A stretch of DNA of 64,000 nt from Pseudomonadota bacterium (GCA_018242295.1 JAFECE010000009.1:186001-250000); one strand, 5' to 3'; numbered from the stretch's first letter, positions 35,222 through 44,493 are shown. The notes: generated from the sequence alone by a model not told the origin. Numbers and translations are program-made.

Positions 35222-35582
35222 TTTCCCTCCTTTTGGGTCGGGGCATCCGCTGACGATCGGATTTGTCGATTGAAGCATTGATTGGATCAATGCCATGGCC
35301 GGTCCGAGTTCCGCTTCGCCCTTGAGAGTTGTTTCGTCCTGCGACATTAGGTGACGCAGGGAGGCGGGCGTTCGTCAACATTTTTTCGTGCGACGAAACA
35401 TGAATTCGATGACGCGACGCAAAAAAATATGCTGCTACGCAGCATTCTGAGTTAATTGAATCAATGACTTAGTGTGGGTGCGCTGCAAATAAGCGCCGTA
35501 AGCTTAATCAAATTGATTTTTTATTGCGGAGCACACGCTTCGAATTCGAGCTTATCAATTCGAAGCGACCGAGCCTCAGATC
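35222..35582. promoter_or_regulatory. Intergenic region with three TTGAT/ATCAA dyads
   Basis: 361 bases without a gene, holding the promoter of the small-membrane-protein operon. Three dyads share the half-site TTGAT: CATTGAT-TGG-ATCAATG (35276-35292), ATTGA-A-TCAAT (35455-35465) and AATCAA-A-TTGATT (35506-35518). The region is AT-rich compared with its surroundings. Repeated half-sites at about 180 and 50 base intervals look like an operator set for a dimeric regulator. No regulator gene lies next to it. Confidence 0.6.
35421..35445 (-). terminator. Rho-independent terminator downstream of the PilZ glycosyltransferase
   Basis: Read on the minus strand, a 7-bp perfect stem ATGCTGC-gta-GCAGCAT (35445 to 35429) is followed one base later by seven T. 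It lies about 140 bases after the stop of the leftward glycosyltransferase gene and would insulate the small-membrane-protein operon from it. Confidence 0.8.
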
Positions 35583-37553
35583 CTACCGAAAAACGCGCGC
35601 TGCAAGGGCGGATACAACTAGATGCGGCTTGATCTTCCCGACCGAAGTAGAGGTCCTACCCGAGAAAATGAACCTTAAAAGATGCGCTTTCGAGCCCGCG
35701 GAATTTTCGAATTCAACGCCAAAGCCATGCTCGGTTTTTCGCCGGATATAGGCCTCAACCGACACGTCCGCGAACCGCACGCGAACCTCGCTGCCAAGCG
35801 GCAAAGGTGGGTTGCCCAAGAGATGCATACCGCTCACCGAAACGTCGGACGCATAAAATTCGAATAATTGTCCATCGGCGCCGAGCTTGACGGGAACGCG
35901 AACATCGAAGCGCTCGCCGTTGCGTCGTTGCTGCTGCTCGCTGCAGACATAGCAGCAGAGCGTGAGCACAACGATATTGTACCAACTCCAGAAGAGCGCG
36001 ATGGCGCTCGATTCCGCCAACGGCCGCGTTGGGTCAATGAGAAAGGCGGTGACGATTCCGGCCGCTGTCAGCGCGAGCAGAGTGCCGAATATTCTGAGCA
36101 GCGGCCATTGGATGAATTGCTTGCTACGGTCGCCGCCCTTGGCCGTCACTTTGAACTTCTGGCCGTTCGGCCGCAAAAGTCCGGCAACGACGGATTTCAA
36201 GACTTCGGTCGAGCACAGCATCTGATAGAGGTCTTGCATCAGCGGCAGTACCCGCCCTTCCGTCAGCCACAGGAATATGGCGATTTGCGCCGCGAGAAAG
36301 GGCGCAAGATACCAGATCGCGTCGATGACGTTGGCGTGGACGGCCTCAATGCCGAAAAGCAGATAAAGCGCCGGTACGATGACGCCGAGCACACGAAAAA
36401 GATGTGTCGCCGACCAGTGAAGAAACGTCTCGCAAAGCATGACGCGATCGACGAAGGGAAGGCCGTTCCCGATTTTCAAGGGACCGCTCGGGCCACGGCA
36501 GATTTGTACGAAGCCAAGGCACCAGCGCGCCCGTTGACCGGTGTACTCGGCGAGTCCTTCCGGCGCGAGACCGAGCGAAAGCACCTCGTTCAGATAGACC
36601 GTGCCATAGCCCTTCTCACGCAGCCGCAGCGAAACGAGGTAATCCTCGGTTACCGAATCCGTCGGAAAGCCGCCGATGCTCTGCAAGGCGTCGAATCTGA
36701 TGATCGATGACGTGCCGCAACAGAAAGCGGCGCCCCAGGCATCCTTGGACGCCATGACGATGTCGAAGAAGAAGCGCTGCTCGTCGGGCCACACGCGCGT
36801 CAGTGCCAGATTGCTCTGAATGGGATCGGGATTGAAAAAATGCTGCGGTGTCTGCACGACGCCCACTTTGGGGTCGAGCGCGAGCGCCAGTCCTCGCATC
36901 AAGAATTCCGGGAGTGGCACGAAATCCGCGTCAAGGATCGAAATGAAATCCGGTTTTTCATCGAGCGCGGCGAGCTTCTTCAGCGCAGCGTTGATGTTTC
37001 CGGCCTTGGCGTGCGCGTTGTTGCTTCGCGTCAGATAGCCAACCCCGTGCCGCTCGCAGAGAGATGCAAGCCAAGGTCGCCGCCCATCGTCACAAACCCA
37101 GACGCGGAAGTTCGGATAATTGATGGCGAGCGTGCCGATGATCGTGCGCTCGAGAATGCTTTCATCTTCGTTATACGTGCAGATGAGCACGTCGACCTTT
37201 GGCAGTCTCGGTTGAGCGAGAAGCTTCGGAAGATTGCGTTCGACCTCGGCTGTGCGATTGCGGGTTCGCGTCAGAAAGATCTGCGATGCCGTGGCGCCGA
37301 GCATCGTGACGGCTTCCACGGCGGTGAAAAGAAATCCCACGATGAAGTCGATGGGATCGCTCGCCGAAGGAATCGTGCTGAACATTCGCCATGTCATGTA
37401 CCGCCAGCCAAGACCGAGGCAGATGATGATGGCGCACGTTCGCACGACAGTATTGTTGCGATTGACCCACGGCAGGATTGCCGCCGCAAGCAGGCCAATG
37501 ATGAAGGCCGGCAGCAAGGCATCGAAATAGTTCATTTCTGCAGCGGACGTCAT
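35583..37553 (-). CDS. Cellulose synthase-like glycosyltransferase with C-terminal PilZ domain
   Basis: Processive GT2 membrane enzyme, 656 residues, BcsA/Alg8-like. N-terminal TMs (to about residue 95) precede the catalytic core with DDG (155-157), DAD (208-210), TED (302-304) and QRARW (340-344), then a further set of TMs and a PilZ domain from about 545. The c-di-GMP ligands are in QQRRNGERFDVRV and DVSVSGM. So polymer synthesis at the inner membrane should be switched on by c-di-GMP. It follows the HlyD-type gene by 12 bases. There is no BcsB, BcsC or BcsZ, so the product is probably not plain cellulose. Confidence 0.92.
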   Translation of the reverse strand: MTSAAEMNYFDALLPAFIIGLLAAAILPWVNRNNTVVRTCAIIICLGLGWRYMTWRMFSTIPSASDPIDFIVGFLFTAVEAVTMLGATASQIFLTRTRNRTAEVERNLPKLLAQPRLPKVDVLICTYNEDESILERTIIGTLAINYPNFRVWVCDDGRRPWLASLCERHGVGYLTRSNNAHAKAGNINAALKKLAALDEKPDFISILDADFVPLPEFLMRGLALALDPKVGVVQTPQHFFNPDPIQSNLALTRVWPDEQRFFFDIVMASKDAWGAAFCCGTSSIIRFDALQSIGGFPTDSVTEDYLVSLRLREKGYGTVYLNEVLSLGLAPEGLAEYTGQRARWCLGFVQICRGPSGPLKIGNGLPFVDRVMLCETFLHWSATHLFRVLGVIVPALYLLFGIEAVHANVIDAIWYLAPFLAAQIAIFLWLTEGRVLPLMQDLYQMLCSTEVLKSVVAGLLRPNGQKFKVTAKGGDRSKQFIQWPLLRIFGTLLALTAAGIVTAFLIDPTRPLAESSAIALFWSWYNIVVLTLCCYVCSEQQQRRNGERFDVRVPVKLGADGQLFEFYASDVSVSGMHLLGNPPLPLGSEVRVRFADVSVEAYIRRKTEHGFGVEFENSAGSKAHLLRFIFSGRTSTSVGKIKPHLVVSALAARVFR

Positions 37554-37565
37554 CCCGGCGCTCGC

Positions 37566-39071
37566 TCAATACGTGCGTGAAAAGCCGGCGGCGCTGGCAG
37601 TATCGAACTGGACGAGCCCGGAACGCCCGATGCGGCAGTCGGCGTGCTTCAGGAGATCCGGAAATCTAAGCGTAACGTGATAGGGCTCGCGGCTGAGCGC
37701 ATTTTGCTGGATCGCACTGTTCGATGCGACGGCGGCAAGGCCATTCAGGCTGACAACGGTGCCCTTAAGCTCTCCGCCGCCGTCCCGAGGCTTGAACGTG
37801 GCCGTCTGTCCGACAGCTAATCGCTGATAGGCAGTTTCGCTGACGCTCGCCGTGACGATTGCGCTTCCGCAATCGAGAAGCTTGACCAGGTCTTGGCCGG
37901 CGTTGACGTGCTCGCCAGGTGCGGTCAGCATTTCCCATACGCGCCCGTTCACGGTCGAACGGATCGCCACTTGTGAAAGTTCGTCGTGACGCTCCTGTTC
38001 CTTGACGAGTTCCGCCTCTACGCTTTCGAGTTCCGCCCTGCTGCCGACAAGGCGCGCCTGCACGTCTGATAGCTCGAGCGAGACCTCCATCTTGCGCTGC
38101 GCCGACTGGGGCGTATCGTTATAGCTGTCGCCGACGTACGTTCCCCTTTTTGCCGCATCGAGCTCGACGAGCATGCCCTTGCGGCGCTCGGCTTGGCCCT
38201 TGACGGCTTGCTCCGCGACATGCGCATCGCCCACCGCCTTATCGAGAAACGCCTGGCTCACCGCATCTGTTTTGCGCAACGTCATCGCTCTCGTCAGCGC
38301 ATCGGCAGCGACCGAGTATTGCGCCTCCGCCGACGCCGAGTCGGTGTCGGCCTGCCGCAATCTCTGCTCGAGTTGCTCGATGCGCCCGATACGGAACCGC
38401 TCTTGCTGCACTGACAACTCTTCGAGGCTCGTGAGGAGGAGCTGCTTCTTTCCTTCCAGCGCACCGATATTCGTTCTGAGTTGGTTGCGCTCTCTCGTCA
38501 GGTTCGCGAGATGAGAGGAATCCGCTCTAGGGTTGCGAACGACGAGAATATTTTGGTCATGACTGAACATGCTGCCGACATCGGTATCGGCCTCCGCCAT
38601 GCTGACCTCGCCCTCGATGGGCGCCCTGAGTGTTATCACCCGCGCATTGACGACGGCTTCGGCGCTTGTCGTTGCAAGCAGCCGCTGCACGGGAAGCCAG
38701 CCGAGTGCCAATGCAAGCGCGACCGCCAATACGGATTTGATAATCGTAGCTGGCCGGATATCGGAAGGCAGCGCGATTGGCCCGATCCCTTTGGTGGGGC
38801 TTTCAGCAGGCTCAGGAGCCGGAACGACACGCGGTTCTGGAGTTTCACTGGGGGTGTCGCCGCGCAAGTTCTTGACCACGGCGTCGAGGTAGGCGAGCTG
38901 GACGTCGGTTGTGAACTCGTTTTCACGCGCCGCCTCAAGTGCTGCAGCGTCGGCCGGATCGGTCGACGCTGAGGCGCGCAGCCTCGGAGACCTTGTAGTG
39001 ACAGTCATGCTAGACGCCGAATTGGACGACATGGGCCACGCGCTCGGTTGGAGGGTTCCGTGAGACGCCAT
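37566..39071 (-). CDS. HlyD-family membrane fusion protein paired with the PilZ glycosyltransferase
   Basis: 501 residues. The N-terminal 110 are a cytoplasmic Pro/Ala/Ser-rich region, then one TM (IIKSVLAVALALALGWLPVQRL). After that come a biotinyl-lipoyl half (VITLRAPIEGEVSMAEAD), a long coiled coil of about 150 residues (LTRERNQLRTNIGALEGKK, RIEQLEQRLRQAD), the second lipoyl half (VAIRSTVNGRVWEMLTAPGEHV) and a beta-barrel. Alg44 of alginate synthesis has the same plan plus a PilZ domain; here PilZ sits on the enzyme instead. It probably guides the polymer across the periplasm. Confidence 0.88.
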   Translation of the reverse strand: MASHGTLQPSAWPMSSNSASSMTVTTRSPRLRASASTDPADAAALEAARENEFTTDVQLAYLDAVVKNLRGDTPSETPEPRVVPAPEPAESPTKGIGPIALPSDIRPATIIKSVLAVALALALGWLPVQRLLATTSAEAVVNARVITLRAPIEGEVSMAEADTDVGSMFSHDQNILVVRNPRADSSHLANLTRERNQLRTNIGALEGKKQLLLTSLEELSVQQERFRIGRIEQLEQRLRQADTDSASAEAQYSVAADALTRAMTLRKTDAVSQAFLDKAVGDAHVAEQAVKGQAERRKGMLVELDAAKRGTYVGDSYNDTPQSAQRKMEVSLELSDVQARLVGSRAELESVEAELVKEQERHDELSQVAIRSTVNGRVWEMLTAPGEHVNAGQDLVKLLDCGSAIVTASVSETAYQRLAVGQTATFKPRDGGGELKGTVVSLNGLAAVASNSAIQQNALSREPYHVTLRFPDLLKHADCRIGRSGLVQFDTASAAGFSRTY

Positions 39072-39422
39072 GCTACGTGCAATGAATGACGTAATGCTGA
39101 GGATTTGATTTAATTAGTTCTTACGACTGACCGGATGAGAGACATCCGATTTGCGCGATGCCCTGTAAGCCCGGTCATACGGTTTTAAGTGCCCAAGGCC
39201 GCAGTTTCAGTTTCGCCGCCAAAGTCCTTCTGATCGAAACCTTTACATCATTTGTTGACTATTGATGTACACTTTAATAGTGTGGCGTAACCCGATCCGT
39301 CGGGTCTTCTTGGCGTGCGCTTCCGGGGGAGGTTCGCAGAGAAGGAGGCAAGCCCGCCATTGAGCGCAAGAGCGCCCAGCCAGCCAGCCCGTAGCAATCT
39401 GGAATCACGGGGGAGTATGGCG
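39072..39422. promoter_or_regulatory. Promoter region of the TonB-dependent receptor with an inverted repeat
   Basis: 351 bases between the divergent HlyD-type gene and the receptor start, with no gene. It contains ACTATT (39258-39263) and AATAGT (39276-39281), a 6-bp dyad with a 12-base spacer, in an AT-rich patch about 140 bases ahead of the receptor. Iron- or haem-responsive control is expected for such a receptor, but this dyad does not match the Fur or Irr (ICE) consensus well. Confidence 0.45.
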
Positions 39423-41744
39423 ATGGCTGTGCGTGGCTTTGATATTTCAAGTTCGAGACCGATAGGCTTCGGCGCCGGGGGGCAATCGGGGGGAACGTTC
39501 GGTAAGGCCGCACTTGCGCTGACGGTTTCGGCCGCTGCGCTTGTGCTGGCCGTACCGGCATTTGCGCAAGAGACGCAGCTGCCGGGAATCAACGTGCAGG
39601 GCGCTCAAGCGAAGAAGAGCAGTGCGCCGAAAGCTAAGCCAAAGCCGAAGCCCGCTCAGGCCGCGCAATCGGAGCCTGTTGCTCCGCCGCCGGAGAGCGA
39701 GGGCGGAAATCAAGCGGCGACAATTGATGCACCATACAATACGCCCGCTGGCGTCAGCGTCGCCGGTCAAAGCGAGATTCAGACATTCGGTCAGACCAAC
39801 GTTCAGGACGTCTTCCGCGCCATGCCGGGCGTCTCGACCGGCAACGATCCGAACAATCCTGGCGTCGCCGTCAACATCCGCGGCTTCGAGGGCCAAGGCC
39901 GCGTAAACATGATGATCGACGGCGTGCGGCAGAATTTCCGGATCACCGGGCACACTGCAGGAGGATTCGCCTATGTCGATCCGCTGCTTCTGGCGAGCAT
40001 CGAAGTCCAGCGCGGCGCGGTTTCCGGCGTCGGCGGTTCAGGCGCCCTGGCGGGTTCCGCCAATATGCGCACACTCGACGTGGATGACGTTTTGAAGCCC
40101 GGAAAGAATTACGGAGCGCTCACTAGCCTGACGTGGGGCAGCAATGGCGTCGGATTTTCAGAAATGGGAGCTGGCGCCATTCGCAGCGGCGCAATCAGCA
40201 TCGTCGGAGCGATCAGCAAGCACAATCAGGATGACTACGACAACGGTCGCGGACAGCGAGTCCCGTTTACGGATCAAGACCTAATTTCAGGATTGGCAAA
40301 GGTCCACATCCAGATTGATCCAACACAGCAGCTCTCGTTTGGCACCGTTCTCTACAACAATGATTTCACGGCGAACTCTTACAATCAAAACATCGATTCA
40401 AAAATCTATACGGCCAGCTACGAATACAATCCCGGAAACGACCTGATCAACTTCCGCGCAAATTTTTCGGGAAGTGATCTGAAGTTGAAATATTTGAGTC
40501 CCGCGGAAAACTTGAATTCTGTTGTTTATAGCCAAGCTGGGCGGCGAATAGAAGATATAGGCCTTGGATTCGACGTTTCCAATACTTCGCTGTTCGATTT
40601 GGGCGGCATCCATGTCATGTCCAACTATGGCTATGAATACTTCCATGACGACGTCAATGCATGGAACGTGGTTAATGCTAACCTGAACGGCGGCACGAAT
40701 CCCTCGGGTAAATCCTCGATCGGGGGCGCATTCTCGCAAACGACGTTCTCCAAGAGTATCTTCGATTTCATCGTTGGTCTCCGTTACGATGATTACAACC
40801 TCAAAGGTTCTGGCGACGTTTTCGTCGATGCTCTGCCTGGCTACTATGTCGGTCAACCCGGCACCTATACGCCTGCTTTGCCATCGTTCCTCGCGACGGG
40901 TCCGTACAAGGTCGACAAGTCGGACGGCGGATTTAGCCCTAAGCTGACATTGGCGGTTAAGCCTGTCGATTGGTTCCAGCCTTACGTGACGTGGTCCAAT
41001 TCGTTTCGCGCTCCCACAATTTCTGAAACACTACTGGGAGGCGTTCATCCCGGAGCTGGCGATCCCACTCAGTTTGCCCCTAATCCATACCTGCAACCCG
41101 AGACTCAAACAGGGTGGGAGTTCGGCTTCAACTCAAAGGTCGATGGTCTTTTCCAACCCGGAGATTCGTTCCGCTTCAAAGGCAATTACTACACAATGGA
41201 TGTAGAGAATTACATCACTGCTAGCACGGTAGATCCCTATGGACTGCTTTGGTTTTACGTCAATAATCCAGGCACCTCGAAGGTCGAAGGCGTCGAGCTG
41301 CAGGGCACATATGACGTCGGTTACGCTTTCGCAGGCTTGAGCTACAGCCATAACCACACCACGCTTCCGTCGCAGTTGGACGGTCTCGGCATGCATAGCT
41401 ATTTGCCGGGCGACATAGCGACCGTTACGGGCGGCTTACGGTTCTTCGATCAGCGTCTGACAGTGGGGGCGCGCGCCTATTACACGTCGAAGAGTCAGGC
41501 CGGAGATCTCAACACGGAATCCTTTGGCGGTCCCGCATTCTACGAGGGCTATACGACCTACGACCTCTTCTCCAATTACAAGGTCAACGATGACGTCGAC
41601 GTTGGTCTGAACATCACCAATCTCACCGATGTAGCTTACTCGCCTGCGCTCAGTGCAGGGGGCACGGGGGGAAGCATCAACCATGTTCCGGCAGACACCG
41701 GTCGTGGCCGCACGTTCCTGCTGACGACCCGGGCGCAATTCTAA
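39423..41744 (+). CDS. TonB-dependent outer-membrane receptor, haem/haemoglobin type
   Basis: About 773 residues from the ATG at 39423, which has GGGGGAG seven bases upstream; the open frame begins further up at 39315. Export signal to AVPAFAQE, then a Pro/Lys-rich segment before the plug. The plug domain follows (INTSV-like VFRAMPGVSTGNDPNNPGVAVNIRGF and VNMMIDGVRQNF), then a 22-strand barrel with the haem-receptor landmarks SNSFRAPTISE and NPYLQPETQTGWEFG and a C-terminal Phe (TTRAQF). The fold is certain; haem as ligand is based on these motifs. A TonB gene follows. Confidence 0.9.
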   Translation: MAVRGFDISSSRPIGFGAGGQSGGTFGKAALALTVSAAALVLAVPAFAQETQLPGINVQGAQAKKSSAPKAKPKPKPAQAAQSEPVAPPPESEGGNQAATIDAPYNTPAGVSVAGQSEIQTFGQTNVQDVFRAMPGVSTGNDPNNPGVAVNIRGFEGQGRVNMMIDGVRQNFRITGHTAGGFAYVDPLLLASIEVQRGAVSGVGGSGALAGSANMRTLDVDDVLKPGKNYGALTSLTWGSNGVGFSEMGAGAIRSGAISIVGAISKHNQDDYDNGRGQRVPFTDQDLISGLAKVHIQIDPTQQLSFGTVLYNNDFTANSYNQNIDSKIYTASYEYNPGNDLINFRANFSGSDLKLKYLSPAENLNSVVYSQAGRRIEDIGLGFDVSNTSLFDLGGIHVMSNYGYEYFHDDVNAWNVVNANLNGGTNPSGKSSIGGAFSQTTFSKSIFDFIVGLRYDDYNLKGSGDVFVDALPGYYVGQPGTYTPALPSFLATGPYKVDKSDGGFSPKLTLAVKPVDWFQPYVTWSNSFRAPTISETLLGGVHPGAGDPTQFAPNPYLQPETQTGWEFGFNSKVDGLFQPGDSFRFKGNYYTMDVENYITASTVDPYGLLWFYVNNPGTSKVEGVELQGTYDVGYAFAGLSYSHNHTTLPSQLDGLGMHSYLPGDIATVTGGLRFFDQRLTVGARAYYTSKSQAGDLNTESFGGPAFYEGYTTYDLFSNYKVNDDVDVGLNITNLTDVAYSPALSAGGTGGSINHVPADTGRGRTFLLTTRAQF

Positions 41745-41780
41745 TCGCCTCGCGAAAGCGCGACGCATCGACAAAGTTCT

Positions 41781-41813
41781 GCATCGGCGGGAGCCATCTT
41801 CCGCCGATGCCTT
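41781..41813 (+). terminator. Hairpin after the TonB-dependent receptor gene
   Basis: GCATCGGCGG (41781-41790) and CCGCCGATGC (41801-41810) form a perfect 10-bp stem with a 10-base loop, 37 bases past the receptor stop. Only a short T-run (CTTTC) follows, so it may be a weak terminator that lowers expression of the following tonB gene relative to the receptor. Confidence 0.65.
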
Positions 41814-41846
41814 TCGAGGCAACGAGTACCAGGGAGACCAGCGAAA

Positions 41847-42938
41847 TTGACGTTCCTTGAACGGCAGGATCACCGGTCGCGCGAAATGCGCTCGTCAGAT
41901 TCCCGATCTCGCGCCTTCGAACCGCGGCGGCCGCAAGGCAACGTCGTCCCCTTTGCGTTTGATAAAACAGGCAGCAACGACCGGAGAGCACCCAATCGAG
42001 GGATCGCCGGAGCCGTAGCAGCGGCGCCGCCACCAAATCCCGCGAAAGCGGAATCCCGAAAGCTGCTCATTGCCACGATTGCTATTTCCGCGGCAATTCA
42101 TGCAGCTGCGATCGCGTCGATAATGTCGGGCGACGCCGGCGAGCAATTCGGGATGCTCGATAGCAAGATCGATACCTTCAGCCTTTCGACGACCCAATCG
42201 ATCGTTCTCGAATCGATCTCCACCGATCAAGCGGAAATGGCGTCCGCAGCCGCCGCGGCCTCTCAGGCCGGAAGCGTAGAATCCGCCGAATCCGCGCCGC
42301 AGGAAAAGGCGGAGGTGAAGGAGACACCGCTCACCGATCAGCCGCCGCCGAAGCCGATCAAAGTCGCCGACGTGACGCCATCAGCCGTCGCACCAACGGA
42401 AGACCCTTTGCCGGTCATAAGGGGTGGCGGAGAGCCCGACGCGGCAAGCGAGATCAAAGCCGAGGAGTTCTCTGAAAAGCCCGTCGAAGAAATGCCAGAT
42501 GCCATAGAGACGAAAGACGACGCTCCGGCAAAGGCGAAGCAGGAACAGAAGGTCGAAAAAGAACGCAAGATCGAGCAGGAGCAATCGCATCATCAGACGG
42601 CAGGCGGTGCCGTATCGCGTTCGAGCACCTCGAATGCGGCCGTCGACGGCAGGGCTTCCGCAAGCCGCGGCAATGCGTTGAGCTATGCGGCGGGCGTGCG
42701 GTCCCGCGTCGAGCGCAACAAGCCGTCGAGCAATGGCCTCCGCGGCACAGTCAGTGTTTCGTTCGGAATTACGATTACAGGTGAATTAAGCTATGTGAGG
42801 CTGTCGGAGTCCTCCGGCAGCGCTAAACTCGATCAAGCGGCGATGGATGCTGTTCGGCAGGCCGCGCCGTTCGGCGAACCACCTTCCGGGCTGACGCCCA
42901 CTCAACTGAGCTACGTGATCCCGTTTTACTTCCGTTGA
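41847..42938 (+). CDS. TonB family energy transducer
   Basis: 363 residues. One TM near residue 75 (LLIATIAISAAIHAAAIASI), a long periplasmic linker rich in Pro, Glu, Lys and Ala (KAEVKETPLTDQPPPKPIKV, QKVEKERKIEQEQ), and the TonB C-terminal domain (LRGTVSVSFGITITGELSYV, YVIPFYF at the end). It spans the periplasm and drives the receptor upstream. TTG at 41847 with AGGGAG upstream is the likeliest start; an ATG at 41886 is the alternative. exbB and exbD are not in the window, so it must borrow them. Confidence 0.88.
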   Translation: MTFLERQDHRSREMRSSDSRSRAFEPRRPQGNVVPFAFDKTGSNDRRAPNRGIAGAVAAAPPPNPAKAESRKLLIATIAISAAIHAAAIASIMSGDAGEQFGMLDSKIDTFSLSTTQSIVLESISTDQAEMASAAAAASQAGSVESAESAPQEKAEVKETPLTDQPPPKPIKVADVTPSAVAPTEDPLPVIRGGGEPDAASEIKAEEFSEKPVEEMPDAIETKDDAPAKAKQEQKVEKERKIEQEQSHHQTAGGAVSRSSTSNAAVDGRASASRGNALSYAAGVRSRVERNKPSSNGLRGTVSVSFGITITGELSYVRLSESSGSAKLDQAAMDAVRQAAPFGEPPSGLTPTQLSYVIPFYFR

Positions 42939-43046
42939 GGCCCTCGCTGGCTCGCCCGATTTGCCAACAAAACCCAGACGCGGAAGACCGCACATTGCAC
43001 AAATGCGGTCCGCGCTGAAAACCAATATGAAACCAAAATACCACGA

Positions 43047-43076
43047 GAGCACCCGAGTTAGCTAGCTCGAGTGCTC
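43047..43076. terminator. Hairpin between convergent tonB and a small-protein gene
   Basis: GAGCAC (43047-43052) pairs with GTGCTC (43071-43076), and inside it CGAG pairs with CTCG around a TTAGCTAG loop, with one mismatch. It sits 110 bases after the tonB-like gene and 28 before the stop of the opposite gene. No clear T-run on either strand, so possibly a shared pause or end-stabilising hairpin. Confidence 0.5.
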
Positions 43077-43103
43077 CCGGTAATGATCGTTGAAGCCGTG
43101 TCG

Positions 43104-43508
43104 TCAGACGAGAGCTTCTTCCTTCACGGGCACAGCCTCTTCTTCCTTCACCAGCGGCATAGCCAGTGGACGTTCGATCTGAGTGTCGCAAACGCGGGCC
43201 ACGACGCCAGGTCCCAGAGCCTGAAGCGTTATCACTCGGCCGTTCCTAAAGCGGATAGCGTCACGGTGAAATGGCCCGTCCACCTGCGTGAACGTGGCGC
43301 TTTCCCGGTCCGATACATCCGCATGCTCTTGAATAAACGACGAGATGCCGGAAAGCTGAAGCTCCATATCGCACGCCATGCAAATAGCGACCGACTGATC
43401 ACCACGGGCTACAAAACCCACGGTTCCGCTCGGAAACTTATTGCTGATGTACTCCTCGCCCCGTCGCGCTGGCCGGCTCTGAAACATTTCTAGAGAATAG
43501 TCGCACAT
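43104..43508 (-). CDS. Conserved small protein of unknown function
   Basis: 134 residues from the ATG at 43508, which has GAGG five bases upstream (a start four codons earlier is possible). It opens with MCDYSLEMFQSRPARRGEEY and has the stretches FPSGTVGFVARGDQSVAICMACDMEL and PFHRDAIRFRNGRVITLQALGPGVVARV, a compact soluble protein with three Cys in the first half. I recognise this type as a recurring hypothetical protein of Rhizobiales genomes. The role is unknown. The last residues are repetitive (VKEEEAVPVKEEALV). Confidence 0.75.
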   Translation of the reverse strand: MCDYSLEMFQSRPARRGEEYISNKFPSGTVGFVARGDQSVAICMACDMELQLSGISSFIQEHADVSDRESATFTQVDGPFHRDAIRFRNGRVITLQALGPGVVARVCDTQIERPLAMPLVKEEEAVPVKEEALV

Positions 43509-43602
43509 GTCTGACCTCATCAGTTTGGTGCCACTAGTTCGGAGAACCCGTGAGCCGACTGCGAAGTTCCTGCCACGTGCCCGTAATGTTGAACGAAATC
43601 AG

Positions 43603-44493
43603 TTACGGCAAGACAGACCATCGCTTGAACCAATTCTCGGCCTGGATCCAGGCATCTTTGGCTGCTTCCGCATGGTAGCTGGGACGGTAATCGGCATGGA
43701 AACCATGAGGCGCGCCGGGATAAATTTTGAATTCCGCTGTTTTTCCCGCAGCTGCTAAGGCCGCCTTCATCATATCGACCTGTGCCGGTGGAATGCCTTG
43801 ATCGTCGCCGCCGTAAAGACCGAGCACGGGAGCCTTCATGTCGGCCGCAAGCTCGATGGGGCTTTTCGGCCAGACCTTCCTTTGCGCTTCCGGGTCGACG
43901 AGCGAGCCGTAAAAGGCAACGCCCGCTTTGACGTCGGGATTGGAGGCGCAATAGACCCATACGGTCCGGCCGCCACGGCAAAAGCCTAAAATGCCGAGCT
44001 TCGATGCGTCGCCGCCCTGGCTCTTGCCCCAGCGAACGGTCGCATCGAGGTCCGCGATAAGTGCAGAATCGGCTTTTGAGTTCACGAGCGGCATCAGCTC
44101 CTTGATGTCGCTGATCTTCGTAAGGTCGCCAAGTTTGAAATAATAATCCGGAGCAATTGCAAAGGCGCCGAGCTTTGCAAGACGCCGCGTCACGTCCTTG
44201 ATGTAGGCGTGAAGGCCGAAGACCTCCATACAGACTAGAATGATCGGCGGATTGCGCACGCCCGTCGGCCTTGCGTAATAGGCCGGCATGGCACCTTCGG
44301 AAGTTTCCACCTTAGCGGTGCCGGTATCGAGACCTTCGGCGCCCGTCGTAATCGGGTTCGCGCGAACGGGCCCGGCTGCGAGCGTGTAGCCCGCGGCAGC
44401 CGCCGCGGATGCCGTCATGAAGCGGCGCCTCGAGAGATATGCGCGCCGGATAAGTCCAAGAAGGTCGGACGCGACGTGTTGATGAGCAGTCAT
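43603..44493 (-). CDS. Tat-exported dienelactone hydrolase family protein
   Basis: Alpha/beta hydrolase, 296 residues. A twin-arginine signal is plain (YLSRRRFMTASAAAAAGYTLA). The catalytic Cys is in LGILGFCRGGRTV, the Asp in LYGGDDQGIPP and the His in PGAPHGFHADY, giving the Cys-Asp-His triad of dienelactone hydrolases. Substrate is not clear: exported members act on varied esters or lactones. It stands alone, about 95 bases from the conserved small protein and 100 from the HlyD gene on the same strand. Confidence 0.9.
   Translation of the reverse strand: MTAHQHVASDLLGLIRRAYLSRRRFMTASAAAAAGYTLAAGPVRANPITTGAEGLDTGTAKVETSEGAMPAYYARPTGVRNPPIILVCMEVFGLHAYIKDVTRRLAKLGAFAIAPDYYFKLGDLTKISDIKELMPLVNSKADSALIADLDATVRWGKSQGGDASKLGILGFCRGGRTVWVYCASNPDVKAGVAFYGSLVDPEAQRKVWPKSPIELAADMKAPVLGLYGGDDQGIPPAQVDMMKAALAAAGKTAEFKIYPGAPHGFHADYRPSYHAEAAKDAWIQAENWFKRWSVLP

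Noticed and set aside
43071-43493. 140-codon forward frame
   Set aside because: It lies opposite the conserved MCDYSL protein, whose start has a good ribosome site; the forward frame does not look like a protein.
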